Shown: in pieces, positions 17,139-25,109 of the stretch | How positions within the stretch are numbered: the stretch's first letter is position 1 | How the letters are laid out: each line of letters begins with the position of its first letter | NCBI RefSeq assembly: GCF_004803815.1 | Contig: NZ_CP012544.1 | Coordinates: forward strand, 620,001-684,000 | Length of the DNA stretch: 64,000 bases | Source: Campylobacter showae | GTDB lineage: Bacteria; Campylobacterota; Campylobacteria; Campylobacterales; Campylobacteraceae | Direction: 5' to 3' | The notes under the pieces: model-generated | The model's input: the letters and a program-made list of their open reading frames with translations, nothing else | What the model was told of the DNA's origin: nothing | Database searches by the model: none | Program-made: the position numbers and the translations under genes

Positions 17139-17209
17139 AATAAATTTTTCTGCGCCCGCCGCAGTCACGGACGACCAGTCCGCTCCTTTGCGGGCAAGAA
17201 AAATTTATT
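17139..17209. other. Nested stem-loop after the DUF2130 gene
   Basis: Three nested stems: AATAAATTTTTCT (17139-17151) with its exact complement at 17197-17209; GCCCGC (17154-17159) with GCGGGC (17190-17195); CGGAC (17168-17172) with GTCCG (17178-17182) around a GACCA loop. No T-run, so not a standard terminator; it might end the putP-DUF2130 transcript or be a repeat element. Confidence 0.6.
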
Positions 17210-17251
17210 TAAACTACGCCTATTTTGTCTGGAATATTTGTCTCATATCCT

Positions 17252-17290
17252 GCTAAATTTGCAAATTTAACTTTGCCAAAATTTAAAAAC
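17252..17290 (+). repeat. Direct repeat, left copy, before the AT-rich gene
   Basis: 39 bases, 34 identical to 17907-17945 (starts GCTAAAT, ends CCAAAATTTAAAAA). The two copies bracket the gene at 17304-17825. Confidence 0.55.
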
Positions 17291-17303
17291 GAAAGGCTCA
17301 AAT

Positions 17304-17825
17304 TTGAGTGATTATGATTTGTCTAAAGGCGCCAGGCTTGATGACGATGAGAAGGTTCTGTATTCCTATCAAAATACAAATTATTTTTTTGTCGTTAGGA
17401 TGCTTATTTGCATGTTTTTGCTATTCGTTTTGTTTAATATCATAGACGGCAGTATCTTGTCTATGATTGTCATATCCGCCGTTTCAATTTTTCTATTTTA
17501 CATTATGTGTTGCGAGATATTAAATTATAAAAGGCGATGCATATGTATTACCAATCAAAATTTTATTACCGGAAATAGTGTAAAAACAAAAAAAGAGGAA
17601 ATATCATATTTCTATACAATTTATGTATTCGGATATCGTCCCGCAATCGTCTTTTATAAAAATAAAAAGTTTTTGTATTTTTTATTTGTCGAGGATGATG
17701 TAAATTTTAAAACTGCGATGAGCGCTATTTACGACATCTCGCTTAATGAAGATTTTAAATTTGATTTAGGTAGCGGAGCGTATGGATTCGCCAAGAGCTA
17801 TGCGATAAGGAAATTAATAAAATAG
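17304..17825 (+). CDS. Small membrane protein with a PH-like domain, AT-rich
   Basis: 173 residues from a TTG seven bases after GAAAGG. Two membrane helices (about 30-48 and 52-70) are followed by RRCICITNQNFITG and a beta-strand-rich C-terminal half, the layout of bacterial PH-domain (YdbS/YdbT-like) membrane proteins. The DNA is visibly more AT-rich and its codon choice differs from both neighbours (many ATA, AAA, TTT and AAT codons). It sits between imperfect 39-bp direct repeats. Recent acquisition is a fair inference. Function unknown. Confidence 0.65.
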   Translation: MSDYDLSKGARLDDDEKVLYSYQNTNYFFVVRMLICMFLLFVLFNIIDGSILSMIVISAVSIFLFYIMCCEILNYKRRCICITNQNFITGNSVKTKKEEISYFYTIYVFGYRPAIVFYKNKKFLYFLFVEDDVNFKTAMSAIYDISLNEDFKFDLGSGAYGFAKSYAIRKLIK

Positions 17826-17906
17826 TGCAAGTACGCAAAAGCATATTGATTTAAGCACTGGTTCGGCGTGCCGCCGTCGCGCTATATATTTTAAATTTGC
17901 AACGGG

Positions 17907-17945
17907 GCTAAATCTGCAAATTTGACTCGGCCAAAATTTAAAAAG
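17907..17945 (+). repeat. Direct repeat, right copy, after the AT-rich gene
   Basis: Partner of 17252-17290: 34 of 39 bases match by eye. Confidence 0.55.
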
Positions 17946-18075
17946 CCAGCAAAGTTCTACTTTAGCTTCACTGCGTTCGCTACCGCTCAAAGCAGCCTGC
18001 AAGCAAGAGGAGACTGCTACGCTTGCAACCGCCAAGCATAGTGCAGTTTAAAACCCCTCAACATAAAAGCAAAAT

Positions 18076-18110
18076 AACGTAAAATTTAACTAATGCAAAT
18101 TTTACGTTTT
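18076..18110. terminator. Likely bidirectional terminator between convergent genes
   Basis: AACGTAAAATTT (18076-18087), a 9-base loop and the exact complement (18097-18108) followed by TT on the plus strand and TATTTT on the minus strand. Lies between the plus-strand PH-like gene and the minus-strand CbrC-like gene. Confidence 0.6.
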
Positions 18111-18158
18111 CAAGATGCGGGTCTAGGCGAGTAAAATTTTTTAAATTTAGCCTCAAAT

Positions 18159-19022
18159 TTAGCTCGCATCGACATAAATTTTATACTTGTCGCAGCGGAT
18201 GCAGCGAAACAGATAGCCTGCCATATCGCCTCCTGCGACGAGGTAACTCTGCACGTCCTCTACCGCAAATTCGCCGTGCAGGGCGTACTCCTCAAAGACT
18301 TCGTCGGTAATACCCATCTCCTGCAGCTCCTTTGTGCCCACGTCGCCCAAAAACTCGCAGTAATCGCCGCAACAAGCAAGCCAGTGCTCTCCCTGCCAGC
18401 TAAAATATCCGGGCGTCCTTTTAAAAAGCTCCTCGGTTTTAGCCTGCGCGTCCGAAGTGCTAGGCGGCAGAGGATCTGCGTCCTGGATGAAGCTAGCGTC
18501 AAATTTCGCCGCAGCCTCACCGTTAGCTATGCAGTGCGGGCAGAGGTATTTCACGTCGCTTTCGCTATAAACGTGACCGCAATAATAAACGTCCGTCTCC
18601 TGCTCGCAGCACTCGCAAACCACGCTTACATCGTCCTTAAGCACGCCCGATTTAACGGGATCGGGGTGATAGCGAAAATGAGGCAGGCTTTTTAGCTTTT
18701 TGCTTTGGCGCGCCGCTTCGCTCGCGGTTTTGGGACGCTTTATCGCTCCCGCGTCGCCGTTTTGCACATACTGCTTCAGATAGCCGAGCTTTTTGAGTTG
18801 CTTTCTATCCTTCGGATCGCAAATTTTGCCGAGTAGCTCGCACGCGCTCTTTTTGAGTCCCAGTAGCTCGTAAACATCCACCAGCACGAGCTTTGCCTCT
18901 TTTTCATCGCATTTTTCAAGCTCGTCTTTGAACTCATACAGCGCCAAAACGCTCGCCGCGCCGCCGTTTGAGCCCCAAAACGCCTTTTGAAGCGCGATAT
19001 ATTTTTCTCTAAATTTATCCAT
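18159..19022 (-). CDS. CbrC/UPF0167 family protein with N-terminal helical extension
   Basis: 287 residues. Residues about 1-110 are helical and charged, possibly repeat-like. From PHFRYHPDPVKSG onward the protein matches the UPF0167/CbrC family. Four cysteine clusters (CECC, CPHC, CCGDYC, CIRC) look like zinc ribbons, with the signatures TPGYFSWQGEHWLACC and GYLFRCIRCDKYKIYVD. E. coli CbrC is linked to colicin E2 tolerance; the biochemical role is unknown. ATG after GGGGAT. It follows the SseB-like gene by 81 bases on the same strand, so an operon is likely. Confidence 0.8.
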   Translation of the reverse strand: MDKFREKYIALQKAFWGSNGGAASVLALYEFKDELEKCDEKEAKLVLVDVYELLGLKKSACELLGKICDPKDRKQLKKLGYLKQYVQNGDAGAIKRPKTASEAARQSKKLKSLPHFRYHPDPVKSGVLKDDVSVVCECCEQETDVYYCGHVYSESDVKYLCPHCIANGEAAAKFDASFIQDADPLPPSTSDAQAKTEELFKRTPGYFSWQGEHWLACCGDYCEFLGDVGTKELQEMGITDEVFEEYALHGEFAVEDVQSYLVAGGDMAGYLFRCIRCDKYKIYVDAS

Positions 19023-19103
19023 TTTATCCCCTCAAATTTGCGGTTGCTGGCGGGATTATCCTTTAAATTTTACCGAGCGGACCTGCTATTTTTTGATCAA
19101 ATT

Positions 19104-19520
19104 TCACTCTGTGCAGATCGCTTTGAGCTTAGCAAGATCTAAAATCAAACTATGCGAAAACGCGTCTATCACGACGCCTGCATATTTGCCCTCAGCGCTT
19201 TCTAGCATAGCGGCGTAGTCTTTTAGGCGCAGATTTATCGCCTCCTGCTCGGCGTCGTTTCGCCATCTCATCATCTCGCCCCTGCTAGAAAACGCCGAGA
19301 AATAGCTAAGTCCGCTCTCCTCGTCTTCTAGTAGGACAAACTTGATATTTGAGCCCTCCTCTTCATAAACCGCGCTGCCGTCTGGTTTTGCTAGGGCTTG
19401 ATTTATGAGTACGGGAGCCAAAAACTCAGCCTTTTTTAGCGCCGCGATTAGTGCCTTTTCGCTTTGCTCGCCGCCGTCTAGTAAAAATGCCTCTATGAAA
19501 TCGTTTAAATTTTCGTTCAT
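19104..19520 (-). CDS. SseB-like domain protein
   Basis: 138 residues, cytoplasmic and acidic. The pattern EKALIAALKKAEFLAPVLI, then KFVLLEDEESGLSYFSAFSS, and a C-terminal GVVIDAFSHSLILDL matches the N-terminal SseB domain (enhanced serine sensitivity protein B family), whose molecular role is unclear. ATG after AAGGTAAAAG with a TATAAT box at 19547-19552. Probably first gene of a two-gene unit with the CbrC-like gene; such small-domain pairs are sometimes immunity-type proteins, but no toxin is present here. Confidence 0.75.
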   Translation of the reverse strand: MNENLNDFIEAFLLDGGEQSEKALIAALKKAEFLAPVLINQALAKPDGSAVYEEEGSNIKFVLLEDEESGLSYFSAFSSRGEMMRWRNDAEQEAINLRLKDYAAMLESAEGKYAGVVIDAFSHSLILDLAKLKAICTE

Positions 19521-19546
19521 CTTTTACCTTGGATTAAATTTGGCGT

Positions 19547-19552
19547 ATTATA
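19547..19552 (-). promoter_or_regulatory. -10 box upstream of the SseB-like gene
   Basis: TGTATAATAC on the minus strand, 27 bases before the ATG at 19520; consensus TATAAT. Confidence 0.6.
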
Positions 19553-19603
19553 CATTTTTGCGTTTTTAAATCAAAATTTAGTATTAAATAAGCTTTGCGT
19601 TGC

Positions 19604-19609
19604 TATAAT
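19604..19609 (+). promoter_or_regulatory. -10 box of the CAU tRNA gene
   Basis: TTGCTATAATC, the Campylobacter-type extended -10, 21 bases before the tRNA 5' end. Confidence 0.65.
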
Positions 19610-19630
19610 CACAACCTCACTTCAGCTGGC

Positions 19631-19707
19631 GGGTTCATAGCTCAGTTGGTTAGAGCATCCGGCTCATAACCGGATGGTCCCAGGTTCGAGTCCTGGTGAA
19701 CCCACCA
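19631..19707 (+). tRNA. tRNA with CAU anticodon (Met, or Ile2)
   Basis: Full cloverleaf: acceptor GGGTTCA / TGAACCC, D arm GCTC..GAGC, anticodon stem TCCGG / CCGGA with loop CTCATAA (anticodon CAU), T arm CCAGG TTCGAGT CCTGG, discriminator A and encoded CCA at 19705-19707. It lacks the initiator features (no C1:A72 mismatch, no GGG:CCC anticodon stem), so it is elongator Met or lysidine-modified Ile2. The sequence alone does not separate these for me. Confidence 0.95.
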
Positions 19708-19953
19708 CTTCAATTCATCTTTATCAAATACTTTAAAGTGCATCGTCTTATTATTTTATAAGTTTGTTCGGTACATATAAAGCTTTTGTATGTATGCGTT
19801 TGTATGATCGGGGCAGGCTGTCAAAAAACGTCGTTAATAAAGTGACCTAACAACAAATGCGGTTAATATTTAAAAACTTCAAATTCTATTTGGGATTTGA
19901 TTGAAAATTATTTCAATCAAAATTCACGTATGTATTTAGTAAAGTTTTTATGT

Positions 19954-21060
19954 TTAAATTTTAAATTTAACCAACCTATACGTCGGATCAAACCTAAACG
20001 CGAGCAAATTTTGCAAAATCCCAAAAAGGCACATAAAAGTAACGAAGCTACTGCCGCCGTAGCTGTAAAACGGCAGCGGAATGCCCACCACAGGCGCAAA
20101 GCCGATCGTCATCATGATATTTATACTCACGTAGATAAAGATAAGTATCCCGATCCCAGACGCCATCGTTTGCGTGAAATAATCATCCTTTAGCCCGTAG
20201 TTTAAGCTGAGCAGATGAGCTATCAGCGCTCCGTAAAAGCTAAGTAGCGCTAACCCTCCGTAAAATCCGTATCGCTCGATCGTGTACGCGAAAATAAAGT
20301 CGCTAGTAGAAATCGGCAAAAATTTAAAGTGCGTCTGCGTCGCCTCGTCTTTTGGCTTGCCCTTTAGTCCGCCGCTGCCGATAGCGATGATGCTCTGACG
20401 CACGTGGTAGTTGGACTCTTCGCTTAAAAAATCGGTAATGCGCTTTTTTTGATAATCGTGCAAATTTTCGTAGATCACGGGCGCCGAGAATAAAACTCCC
20501 GCAAATATTACGACCCAAATTTTTTTATTTACACCGATGATAAAAAGTACGGCATAGCCCACGATGAGTAGTATCAGTGCAGTGCCAAGATCGGGCTCTT
20601 TTAAAATCAGGACGAAAGGCAAAAGGATATAAAGGCTAAGGCGGAAAAAGTCCTTAAGACCGTAGCCGTTTTCCTCTGGCGGGCGTTGTTTAATGAGGTA
20701 GCCTAGCATCAAAAGAAGCGCCGGCTTCATGATCTCTGAGGGCTGAAGCGTAAAGTGGATAAAAGGAAACTCGAGCCATCTTTTTGCGCCCAGTTTGCTC
20801 GTGCCAAATAAATCTACGCTAATAAGCAACACGATACAAATCCAGTAAAATAGCGGTATGAGCCAGGCGATCTTGCGAATGGGAAGCAAAAAGAAAAATA
20901 AAAACAATGCTAAACCGACGCCAAAATATACAAGCTGCTTGCTAGCCAGGATAGAATTTGCCTCAGAAACCAAAATGTATGATAAAATAATAATAGGAAG
21001 TATCAAAAACGGCTGAACGAAGTCAAAATGGGTTAAAATTCGCCTATCGAGTCTTATCAA
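19954..21060 (-). CDS. rodA: Rod-shape determining peptidoglycan polymerase RodA
   Basis: 368 residues, SEDS family, about ten membrane helices. A glycosyltransferase that polymerises lipid II with PBP2 (its partner gene mrdA is at 51223). Conserved landmarks: FIHFTLQPSEIMKPALLL, ILKEPDLGTALILLIVGYA, and the C-terminal GFAPVVGIPLPFYSYGGSS. TTG start preceded by AAAAAAGG. Divergent from rluD, with only about 50 bases between starts. Confidence 0.95.
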   Translation of the reverse strand: MIRLDRRILTHFDFVQPFLILPIIILSYILVSEANSILASKQLVYFGVGLALFLFFFLLPIRKIAWLIPLFYWICIVLLISVDLFGTSKLGAKRWLEFPFIHFTLQPSEIMKPALLLMLGYLIKQRPPEENGYGLKDFFRLSLYILLPFVLILKEPDLGTALILLIVGYAVLFIIGVNKKIWVVIFAGVLFSAPVIYENLHDYQKKRITDFLSEESNYHVRQSIIAIGSGGLKGKPKDEATQTHFKFLPISTSDFIFAYTIERYGFYGGLALLSFYGALIAHLLSLNYGLKDDYFTQTMASGIGILIFIYVSINIMMTIGFAPVVGIPLPFYSYGGSSFVTFMCLFGILQNLLAFRFDPTYRLVKFKI

Positions 21061-21112
21061 AAATTTGCCTTTTTTGAGCGATTATAGCATTTTAAAGGAA
21101 ACAAATCTAAAA

Positions 21113-22129
21113 ATGACGGAAAAAGAGATCAAAATTTTAGACGGCGCGCAGGCTAGGGCGGACGCTTTTTTGGCTACCGAGCTAAACGTCGCTAGAAACC
21201 AAGCGCTAAATTTGATAAAAAGCGGACTAGTTAGCCTAAACGGCAAGCCGCTAAATAAGCCTTCTGTAAAGCTAAATTTGGGCGACATTTTGAGGATAAA
21301 ATTTGAGCAAAGCGACCCTGAGACGACTAAATTTGAAGCGGAATTTGAAGTGCCGATCATCTACGAGGACGATGATTTGCTCGTGCTAAATAAACCAGCA
21401 AATTTAGTCGTCCATCCAGCTCCCAGCGTTAAGGAACCCACGCTTGTGGACTGGCTCGGTGCAAAGGGATTTTTGCTGTCAAATTTAAGCGGGCAAAGTA
21501 GGGCAGGTATCGTTCACAGGCTAGATAAGGGCACTAGCGGAGCTATCGTCGTAGCCAAAAATAACGCCGCTCACGCCGCGCTTTCAAATCAGCTAAGCGA
21601 CAAAAGCATGGGGCGCATTTATCTAGCGCTAACCGATCTGCCGCTCAAGCAAAACTGCATCGTCGAGCGAGCTATCGGACGAAATCCCGCTAACCGCCTA
21701 AAAAAGGCGATAGTTTCAAGCGGCCGCGCGGCGAAAAGCGCCTTTGCGAATTTGCTTTTTAGCGAATTTGACGGCCCCGTGCAGAGCAAAAACGCGGGCG
21801 TAAATTTGATCGCGGCAAAGCTTTTTACAGGCAGAACTCATCAGATCAGAGTGCATCTAGCTAGCCTAAACCGCCATATTTTGGGCGATGCTTTATACGG
21901 TTTTAAGAGCGAAAAGGATAAAATCGGCCGAGTAATGCTTCACGCCTACGGGCTATATTTCACACATCCGCGCTCAGGCGAACAAATGAGCTTCGTCGCG
22001 CCTATTTGGGATGATTTTAGTGAAATTTTACTTAGCAAATTTAGCAAGGAGAATATAGATGAAAAGATTGATTTTATGGGGCTTAGCGAGCTCTTTAGCC
22101 ATTGTGATGAGTGGATGTGTATCCTCTAG
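21113..22129 (+). CDS. rluD: RluD-type 23S rRNA pseudouridine synthase
   Basis: 338 residues from the ATG at 21113; a TTG at 21065 opens the frame earlier but lacks a ribosome site. N-terminal S4 domain (about 10-65: ARNQALNLIKSGLVSLNG), then the RluA-family catalytic domain with Asp138 in GIVHRLDKGTSG, and TGRTHQIRVHL, which contacts RNA. Converts uridines of the large subunit rRNA (the RluA/C/D subclass cannot be fixed by eye). Its last 71 bases overlap the start of the lipoprotein gene, an unusually long overlap; the tail after FSEILL may be an extension from a lost stop. Confidence 0.88.
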   Translation: MTEKEIKILDGAQARADAFLATELNVARNQALNLIKSGLVSLNGKPLNKPSVKLNLGDILRIKFEQSDPETTKFEAEFEVPIIYEDDDLLVLNKPANLVVHPAPSVKEPTLVDWLGAKGFLLSNLSGQSRAGIVHRLDKGTSGAIVVAKNNAAHAALSNQLSDKSMGRIYLALTDLPLKQNCIVERAIGRNPANRLKKAIVSSGRAAKSAFANLLFSEFDGPVQSKNAGVNLIAAKLFTGRTHQIRVHLASLNRHILGDALYGFKSEKDKIGRVMLHAYGLYFTHPRSGEQMSFVAPIWDDFSEILLSKFSKENIDEKIDFMGLSELFSHCDEWMCIL

Positions 22130-23276
22130 CGGCCCTGCGCAAGTAAATCCGAATTTGCCGACCGTCCAGAGCCTAAAAACTATAAGCGATATGACCGAAG
22201 TGGGCTTTGAGTGGACTCCGACTCCGACATCAAACGTCGCGGGCTACTATCTATACCGCTCAAATCCAAACGAAAATAACGGCAAAATGAAGGTCGTAGC
22301 CGACATAAAAGACCGCTTTGCCAGCCACTACGTGGATGCAAATTTGGCTCCCGAGACGACCTATACCTACGAGATGAGAACGTATAACGCGAGTAAGCAA
22401 ATTTCAGGCCCCGGTATGATGGTTAGCGCCACAACCAAGGCGCTTATGGATTCCGTGCCTTTTGTTAGAGCGCTTACGAATTTACCAGAGCGCGTGAAAC
22501 TCATCTGGAGACCGCATCCAGACCTTCGCGTGGCGTCTTACGTCGTCGAAAAAGCCGATATAAATAAAGAAAACTGGAGACAAATCGCCGAGGTAAAAGG
22601 CAGACTAAACGCCGAGTATATCGATGACGACGTGAAGCCTGGCAGAAGCTATAAATATAGAGTTTTCGTAAAAACTACTAGCGGAACGATCTCAAAACCT
22701 AGCGAGATCGTGGACTCCACGACAAAGCAGCTGCCAAGCGAGGTCGTAAACGCGCAGGCTACTCAAAATGTGCCTAAAAAGATTATTTTGACATGGGACA
22801 GCGTGGCTAGCGACGATTTTGGCTACTATAAAATTTACAGCACGTCAAGCAAAATTATGCCATACACCTATCTCGTCAAAACCACGTCAAACAGCTACGA
22901 GGATCTCATAAACGAAAACGGCGCGACTAGATACTATAAAATCACCATCGTCGATAAAGACGGCCTAGAGTCTAAAAAGCCTAGCGAGCCTATCATCGGT
23001 ATGACGCTAGGAGCTATCGACGCGCCGGTCGTATCCTCTATCGTAGCCGACAGCACGGCGGTTAAGCTCACGTGGAATGCCTCTGATAAGGCTAGAAACT
23101 TTACCGTTATAAGAGACGGCGGAGGAAGCGAGCAGAAATTTACAAATATAAGCGGCAATGAATTTGTCGATAATAGCGTTGCTTACGGGCAAAAATATAG
23201 CTATAAAGTGATCGCCGTAGATGAATACGGCATAAGCTCCGACGCTTCTGCTAAAGCCGAGATAGCCGTCGAATAA
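22059..23276 (+). CDS. Fibronectin type III lipoprotein
   Basis: 405 residues. Clear start (AAGGAG six bases before the ATG at 22059). Lipobox IVMSGC with lipidated Cys20. After a short linker there are four FN3 domains of about 92 residues (roughly 35-128, 129-222, 223-312, 313-405), each with the tryptophan of strand B (GFEWTP, KLIWRP, ILTWDS, KLTWNA) and a closing TYTYEMRTYNA or YSYKVIAVDEY strand. Probably anchored in the outer membrane, binding other envelope proteins. Same position as the FN3 lipoprotein of C. jejuni. Overlaps trmB by one base. Confidence 0.9.
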   Translation: MKRLILWGLASSLAIVMSGCVSSSGPAQVNPNLPTVQSLKTISDMTEVGFEWTPTPTSNVAGYYLYRSNPNENNGKMKVVADIKDRFASHYVDANLAPETTYTYEMRTYNASKQISGPGMMVSATTKALMDSVPFVRALTNLPERVKLIWRPHPDLRVASYVVEKADINKENWRQIAEVKGRLNAEYIDDDVKPGRSYKYRVFVKTTSGTISKPSEIVDSTTKQLPSEVVNAQATQNVPKKIILTWDSVASDDFGYYKIYSTSSKIMPYTYLVKTTSNSYEDLINENGATRYYKITIVDKDGLESKKPSEPIIGMTLGAIDAPVVSSIVADSTAVKLTWNASDKARNFTVIRDGGGSEQKFTNISGNEFVDNSVAYGQKYSYKVIAVDEYGISSDASAKAEIAVE

Positions 23277-24454
23277 TGCCCAATTTTATAGCTAAAAACG
23301 TAAATTTTACTCCAAAAGATTGCGGCGAGATAAGCTTTTTTTGGGAGGCTCGCGGCAGGCAGGGCGTAAGCCTTATTTATACTAAAAGCTCTAGCGAGGA
23401 GTTTTTTATCACGCTAAAAAAGCGTGAAAGCGACTGGGTCGTAAAGGGCGAAAAGCTAACAAAGCCTGCCAAAATAGGGCTTTTGCAAAATGCTTTGGTT
23501 AAATTTAAAGAGCTTTATTGCGATCAAATTTTAAGCGAAGCTATCGCGGTAAAAAACACGCGCCTAACGCAAAAAGACTCGGCGATCTTTAGCGTGGGCG
23601 AGTTGCTTGAGAATTTAAATCAGAGCGAATTTGATAGCAAATTTATCGAGATTGGATTTGGTTCGGGCAGGCATTTGCTATTTCAGGCGGAAAATAACCC
23701 AAATACGCTAGTTATCGGCATCGAGGTCTACAAGCCCTCGCTCGAGCAAGTCGCAAAGCTGGCAAAAGCTAAAAATCTAAACAACGTCATGCTCGTAAAC
23801 TGCGACGCGAGACTGCTTTTATCGCTTGTGGAGTCAAATTTTATAGATAAAATTTTCCTTCATTTTCCTGTGCCTTGGGACGATGCTCCTCATAGGCGCG
23901 TGGCGTCGGCTAAATTTGCCCTGGAGTGCGAGCGAACGCTAAAAGTGGGCGGCAAATTTGAGCTGCGAACCGATAGCCGCGAGTATGCAGACTTTACTTT
24001 GGCTCAAATTTTAGATCTAAGCGACGCCGACGTGCAAATTTACAAAAACCGCGATCTAAAAGTAAGCAGCAAATATGAAGACCGCTGGAAAAGGCACCAA
24101 AAAGATATTTACGACGTTATCTTTACCTGCGAAAAGCAAAGCGAACCAAGGACAGGTCAAGGCGAGCTAAAATTTGAAAACGGCTACGATGTGAGCAAGA
24201 TCTCGGCTAAATTTAGCAATCAAACGATAAAAGAGGATGATTTTTTCTTGCATTTAGAGGAAAAATACGAAAAAAATGACGGCGAAATTTTGATTCGCGC
24301 TGCGTTTGGCGCATTTAACGCGCCCGAGCACTGTTATGTTTTGCTCGGCGAAAAAGGCGCGGAATATTTTATAAAAAAGCCGCTCGTTACGGCTGAAAAT
24401 TTAAAGGCGCATCTTGCGTTGAAGGAGTATTTGGCGGATGCAAAAAATAATTAG
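23276..24454 (+). CDS. trmB: tRNA (guanine-N7)-methyltransferase, long form
   Basis: 392 residues, against about 240 in E. coli; Campylobacter and Helicobacter TrmB proteins share this longer plan. Makes m7G46 in tRNA using SAM. The SAM-binding motif IEIGFGSGRHLLF is at about residue 122, the motif FLHFPVPWDDAPHRRV near 198, and FELRTDSREYADFT near 230. The first 110 residues and the last 120 are outside the core and specific to this group. The ATG overlaps the lipoprotein stop; the next gene starts 17 bases before its end. Confidence 0.92.
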   Translation: MPNFIAKNVNFTPKDCGEISFFWEARGRQGVSLIYTKSSSEEFFITLKKRESDWVVKGEKLTKPAKIGLLQNALVKFKELYCDQILSEAIAVKNTRLTQKDSAIFSVGELLENLNQSEFDSKFIEIGFGSGRHLLFQAENNPNTLVIGIEVYKPSLEQVAKLAKAKNLNNVMLVNCDARLLLSLVESNFIDKIFLHFPVPWDDAPHRRVASAKFALECERTLKVGGKFELRTDSREYADFTLAQILDLSDADVQIYKNRDLKVSSKYEDRWKRHQKDIYDVIFTCEKQSEPRTGQGELKFENGYDVSKISAKFSNQTIKEDDFFLHLEEKYEKNDGEILIRAAFGAFNAPEHCYVLLGEKGAEYFIKKPLVTAENLKAHLALKEYLADAKNN

Positions 24455-25109
24455 CGCAAGCGGGCTTTGCCTAGGATACGAGGGCTGCGAAAAGCTCATA
24501 ACGGACGCGAAATTTGACATTTACGCCAATGATTTCGTTTTTATCACCGGGCAAAGCGGCAGCGGCAAATCAACGCTTTTAAAATCTTTTTACGGCGAGA
24601 TAAAACCGAGTGCTGGCTCGCTAAACGTCTGCCTAACCGATATGATGAATCTTGGCGGGCAAAATCTAGATAAACTAAGGCAGCGCATCGGCGTGGTTTT
24701 TCAAAACTACCGCTTGATAAGCGAGTGGAACATCGAAAAAAACGTGATGCTGCCGCTAATGATAAAAGGCCTTAGCGCTAACGTTTGTAAAAATCAGGCG
24801 ACCAAGCTTTTAAAGCATGTAAATTTGCTCCACAGAGCGCACAAATATCCAAATGAGCTAAGCGGCGGCGAACAGCAGCGAGCCGCGATGGCTAGGGCGC
24901 TCGCGCATAATCCAAATTTGCTACTTTGCGACGAGCCGACGGGTAGCCTCGATGAATACTCAAGCGACGTTATCTGGGGGCTTTTGCGCTCGGCTAAGGA
25001 GTTTTTAGGTACCTGCATCGTGGTCGTCACGCACAGGGTGCCAAGCTCGCTAAGAGTGCCCTACAGACATCTTGCTATAGAAAATGGACGCCTATATGAA
25101 ATTCTTTAA
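24438..25109 (+). CDS. ftsE: Cell-division ABC ATPase FtsE
   Basis: 223 residues. Walker A GQSGSGKST at 38-46, signature LSGGEQQR, Walker B LLLCDEPTGSLD, H-loop VVTHR. The adjacent FtsX and EnvC-like genes identify it as FtsE rather than LolD. FtsEX is a signalling transporter that uses ATP to switch periplasmic amidase activation at the septum. Starts 17 bases inside trmB. Confidence 0.88.
   Translation: MQKIISASGLCLGYEGCEKLITDAKFDIYANDFVFITGQSGSGKSTLLKSFYGEIKPSAGSLNVCLTDMMNLGGQNLDKLRQRIGVVFQNYRLISEWNIEKNVMLPLMIKGLSANVCKNQATKLLKHVNLLHRAHKYPNELSGGEQQRAAMARALAHNPNLLLCDEPTGSLDEYSSDVIWGLLRSAKEFLGTCIVVVTHRVPSSLRVPYRHLAIENGRLYEIL

Larger units (their letters stand above)
17826..18158. other. 333-bp gene-free stretch with a repeat and hairpins
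   Basis: Holds the right direct repeat (17907-17945), a possible hairpin GCAAGC..GCTTGC near 18000-18027, and the perfect 12-bp inverted repeat at 18076-18108. No open frame with a start and ribosome site. Confidence 0.5.

Noticed and set aside
19897-20193. 98-codon plus-strand frame near the rodA 3' end
   Set aside because: Mostly complement of rodA; translation has no family pattern.
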